From Acidimicrobiia bacterium (GTDB lineage Bacteria > Actinomycetota > Acidimicrobiia > Spongiisociales > Spongiisociaceae), in contig JAJEIM010000023.1 in assembly GCA_022827785.1 (NCBI GenBank), forward strand, positions 62,001 to 126,000: DNA of 64,000 bases, read 5' to 3'. The stretch's first letter is position 1, and each line of letters begins with the position of its first letter. A program made the position numbers and the translations under genes. Below, piece by piece: positions 61,435-64,000 of the stretch. The notes beneath the pieces are model-generated. The model was not told where the DNA came from and did no database searches. It saw nothing but the letters and a program-made list of their open reading frames with translations.

Positions 61435-62850
61435 ATGAGGGCCAGGGTCTCGGGTGCGGTGATGCTCCCGTACTGGGGGTTCTGGGAGCCCAGTGCCGGG
61501 GGCGCCGCCTTCCGGTCCGACCGGCGGGACCTGCTTGACGAAGTGGTCGAGCGGCTGGCCGGGGCGGGCGTCGATGTGGTGTGGTCGGGCATGGTCGATT
61601 CACCGGAGGCCGGGGTAGCCGCCGCGGAGGCGATCAGGACGGCAGGCGCGGAGGTGCTGGTGGTGGCGCAGTCGATGGCGGTTCCTCCCACCTACACGAT
61701 GGCCGCGCTCGACCGGATGGACGACCTGCCGGTAGTGGTGTGGGCGGTCCAGCGGTCCCGGACTCTCCGGACCGGCTTCGACCAGTCGGACATCACCACG
61801 ATGGGCGCAACGGTGGGCATGCCCATGCTGACCAACCTGCTGGTCCGGTCGGGAAGGCCGTTCGAGCTGGTGGTGGGCGGGATCGGTGACGGGCCGGTCG
61901 TAGAGAAGCTGGCGGGAACGGTCGGCGCGGCTGCCGTGGCCGGCTCGCTGGCATCGGCGCGTATCGCCCGGGTGGGTCGGCCGATCGACGGATATGCCTG
62001 CGTCGATGTCGATGATGAGGTCCTGAGGGCCGCCACCGGGATCGAGCTGATCTCGGTCGACCCGGCCGAGATCCGGACCCTCTACCAACGCGTGTCCGAT
62101 GTGGCGGGACTCGAGGCCGAGGTGGCCGGCCGGTACGAGGACGCAACGGAAGACCCGGAGGGCACGACGCGTTCCCTGCGCCTGGCTGCGGCGATCGAGG
62201 AACTGGATCGGGTGTGCAGCTTCGACGCCGGTGCGATGAACTGCCATGTCGCGGAGATCAGGTTCGGTGAGGAGCCGGGGGTCACCCCCTGCTTCGGTCT
62301 CGGCCGGGAGACGACGCGAGGCGTGCCGTGGACCTGCGCCGGAGACGTGCTCACCGCGGTGGCCATGCTGGTTGCCAAGCGGCTAGGTGGAGCGGCGCTC
62401 TACCACGAGATCGAGGCGATCGACTTCGATTCCGGCGAGGTGGCCATTGCCAACTCCGGGGAGCACGATCTCGACTGGTGCGGCGGTGGCGCCCGGCCCC
62501 GGTTGCAGCCCAATCCGTGGTACCGGTCGGACCGGATCACGGGCCTCAGCGCCTGGTTCGAGTTGCCACCCGGCCCGGCAACGCTGGTGGGGTTCACCCC
62601 ACATCACGGCGAGCCGAGCGGTTTCCGGCTGATCGCAGCCGAGGGTGAGATCACCTCCAGGTCGTTTCCGGACAGTCCCACGGTGGGGGGCGCCTTCCGG
62701 TTCGCAGGCGGGAAGCCGGTTGGCGAGGCATGGCGCCGGTGGGCCCTGACCGGCGCCAACCATCACAGCGCGCTCGCTCCGGGGTCCCTGGCTGCCGGAG
62801 TGGGTGTCGTGGCCCGCTACCTCAAGGTCGGCTTCGTCCAAGTTCCCTAG
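61435..62850 (+). CDS. L-fucose/L-arabinose isomerase-like protein
   Basis: A 471-residue protein with the layout of the fucose/arabinose isomerase superfamily: two Rossmann-like domains (about 1-320, with VVWSGMVDSPEAGVAAAEAI and MPMLTNLLVRSGRPFELVVGG) and a C-terminal beta domain (about 330-471, TCAGDVLTAVAMLVAKRLGG). Catalytic assignment is not certain. Divergent from the dehydrogenase operon, so a sugar-derived substrate for that operon is plausible. ATG 61435 follows GCAGAGGA. Confidence 0.72.
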   Translation: MRARVSGAVMLPYWGFWEPSAGGAAFRSDRRDLLDEVVERLAGAGVDVVWSGMVDSPEAGVAAAEAIRTAGAEVLVVAQSMAVPPTYTMAALDRMDDLPVVVWAVQRSRTLRTGFDQSDITTMGATVGMPMLTNLLVRSGRPFELVVGGIGDGPVVEKLAGTVGAAAVAGSLASARIARVGRPIDGYACVDVDDEVLRAATGIELISVDPAEIRTLYQRVSDVAGLEAEVAGRYEDATEDPEGTTRSLRLAAAIEELDRVCSFDAGAMNCHVAEIRFGEEPGVTPCFGLGRETTRGVPWTCAGDVLTAVAMLVAKRLGGAALYHEIEAIDFDSGEVAIANSGEHDLDWCGGGARPRLQPNPWYRSDRITGLSAWFELPPGPATLVGFTPHHGEPSGFRLIAAEGEITSRSFPDSPTVGGAFRFAGGKPVGEAWRRWALTGANHHSALAPGSLAAGVGVVARYLKVGFVQVP

Positions 62851-62943
62851 CTCGGTTCTTCAAGCCTGGTGGGGGCCACTCTCGATACGAGAACTCAGGT
62901 CCTGGAGCGCTCAAGAACGAGGAGAACGCGAAGAGCGGCGCGG

Positions 62944-64000
62944 TCAGACGCTGGTGTCCCGCCTGCGGAACAGGACCAGAGCCACCCATGCCATGGCTAC
63001 CGTCCCGGCCAGCAACAGGAAATAGGACGGCTCGAACCCTTTGGCGAGAGGCGGGTCGTCTCCGAAGTACCAGTAGAAGGGCGAGACGAACCGGATCGGC
63101 CGGAGGTCGTCCGCCAGGGCGCCCAGGCCGTTCATCAGGAAGGTCGCGAGGGCCGTAATGCCGGCGATCCGGACGACGGGCAGGGACGTGCCCTTCGCGG
63201 CCCATAGCAGCAGCGCCAATCCGGCGAAGAACAGGCCGAGCAGGTAGAGCCCGGCGCTCGCCGCCAGGATCGGCCCCAACCCGAGTTCGGTCTCCCACCG
63301 GCGGTCAGCCACCAGGGCGACGACAGTGGGAATCAGCACCACCACCCCGGCCGAGAGGGCGACCGCCGCCAGCTTGGAGGCGACGATCCGGCTCCGGGAG
63401 GCCGGCTGAGCCAGCACCAGGTCGAGCACGCCGGAGGCTTCCTGGCGGACCAGAGCCATCGACACGCCCCGAACGCAGAAGAAGATCACCACGATCGGGC
63501 CGATGGACTGGTAGCTACGGGAGGAGATGAACCCGGCCGGGGTGACGATCGCCTCGGGGTTGGTCAGGCCGAACATGACGAACACTTCCCTGGGCATGGA
63601 GGTGACCAGCGCGGCCAGCGCGTCGGCATCCTGTGCAAGGGCCGGCCACGCCGAGAACATGGCCAGGGACAGCAGGCCGAGTCCCCCGCCCCACGCCCAT
63701 ACCGACCGGCGGCGATCCCAGATGACCTTGCGGAACGAGTCGGTGAGCAGCCAGGCCGAACGGGGTTGCCGGACCCGGGACCGCGCTCGCCGCCGGATCT
63801 TGATGTCGGGCAGGGCGGCCCGCTCCGTGGCGATGTCCCTCCGGTCGAACAACAGCACGGCAGCAGCCAGCAGAACGACGGTGGTCACCAGCAGCCACAG
63901 GTGACCGGCGCCGAATCCTGCGATCAGCGGGTTGGGCTCCCGGTACCAGGTGAACGGGCTTGCGGCTCCCGCTCCCTCCAGCCAGGGCAGCAGGCCCGAG
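62944..64000 (-). CDS. ABC-2 type permease, 5' end beyond the window
   Basis: At least 350 residues with about six membrane helices visible, including QSIGPIVVIFFCVRGVSMALVRQE and the repeated PFTWYREPNPL / SPFYWYFGDDPPL loops typical of actinobacterial ABC-2 export permeases (two internally similar halves). The frame is open to the window edge, so the true start and the partner ATPase lie outside. The substrate is unknown. Confidence 0.8.
   Translation of the reverse strand, partial: SGLLPWLEGAGAASPFTWYREPNPLIAGFGAGHLWLLVTTVVLLAAAVLLFDRRDIATERAALPDIKIRRRARSRVRQPRSAWLLTDSFRKVIWDRRRSVWAWGGGLGLLSLAMFSAWPALAQDADALAALVTSMPREVFVMFGLTNPEAIVTPAGFISSRSYQSIGPIVVIFFCVRGVSMALVRQEASGVLDLVLAQPASRSRIVASKLAAVALSAGVVVLIPTVVALVADRRWETELGLGPILAASAGLYLLGLFFAGLALLLWAAKGTSLPVVRIAGITALATFLMNGLGALADDLRPIRFVSPFYWYFGDDPPLAKGFEPSYFLLLAGTVAMAWVALVLFRRRDTSV

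Overview
The window reads as one contiguous piece of a high-GC actinobacterial chromosome. The best guess is a member of or near the Acidimicrobiia; this is inferred from gene content, not from rRNA, which is absent here. Pointers are a NucS endonuclease gene, a polyphosphate glucokinase, a MutT1-type Nudix/histidine-phosphatase fusion, a DUF3179 lipoprotein, frequent GTG/TTG starts and many 4-bp stop/start overlaps. No rRNA operon, prophage, insertion sequence with a transposase, or CRISPR array is visible. One RNA gene is clear: a selenocysteine tRNA (selC, anticodon TCA) at 3172-3266.

Layout. 0-13 kb: arsenate-reductase-like phosphatase, ppgK, hflX, selC, a small SUOX-like protein, an XRE membrane regulator, a small-RNA-like locus with a full anti-Shine-Dalgarno complement and a strong terminator, a cysteine synthase/thioredoxin-domain pair, a sigma-70 factor with a coiled-coil insert, DUF3179, MutT1 and LOG-family genes. 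13-24 kb: DM13 protein, a fused E1 alpha/beta 2-oxoacid dehydrogenase divergent from a HisC-like aminotransferase, a methyltransferase, YqgE, choline sulfatase and a rhodanese with an unusual helical N-terminus. 24.6-29.7 kb: a same-strand operon holding a full corrinoid methyl-transfer system (UroD-type methyltransferase I, corrinoid protein, small Cys protein, RACo-type reductive activator, methyltransferase II). 30-45 kb: phytoene-desaturase-like oxidoreductase, NhaA, an ABC exporter pair, nucS, trmL, M20 peptidase, pyrE, an SLH surface protein and endonuclease IV. 45-53 kb: an accessory AAA/DUF4143 ATPase behind a perfect 23-bp inverted repeat, clpB, a hydrolase plus membrane-anchored Mur ligase pair, and divergent NAD-salvage genes pncB/pncA. 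54-64 kb: a catabolic-looking set (deacetylase, acyl-CoA synthetase, SDR, phosphotriesterase-family hydrolase, zinc alcohol dehydrogenase, an unrecognised Cys-rich protein, a fucose-isomerase-like protein) and an ABC-2 permease cut by the window edge.

The most unusual feature is a family of about 190-260 bp non-coding repeats, present six times between genes (three full-length or nearly so) in both orientations (4634, 11519, 14222, 29788, 38015, 43241). Copies share a promoter-like block, a core around TATACGTTGCCTAT..CAAGCACCTA, a nested stem-loop, a G-run tract able in principle to form a G-quadruplex, a 3' hairpin and terminal TTTTCGCGTTCT-type sequences. No protein is encoded inside them. 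This looks like an undescribed structured RNA or non-autonomous mobile element and is the main discovery candidate here.
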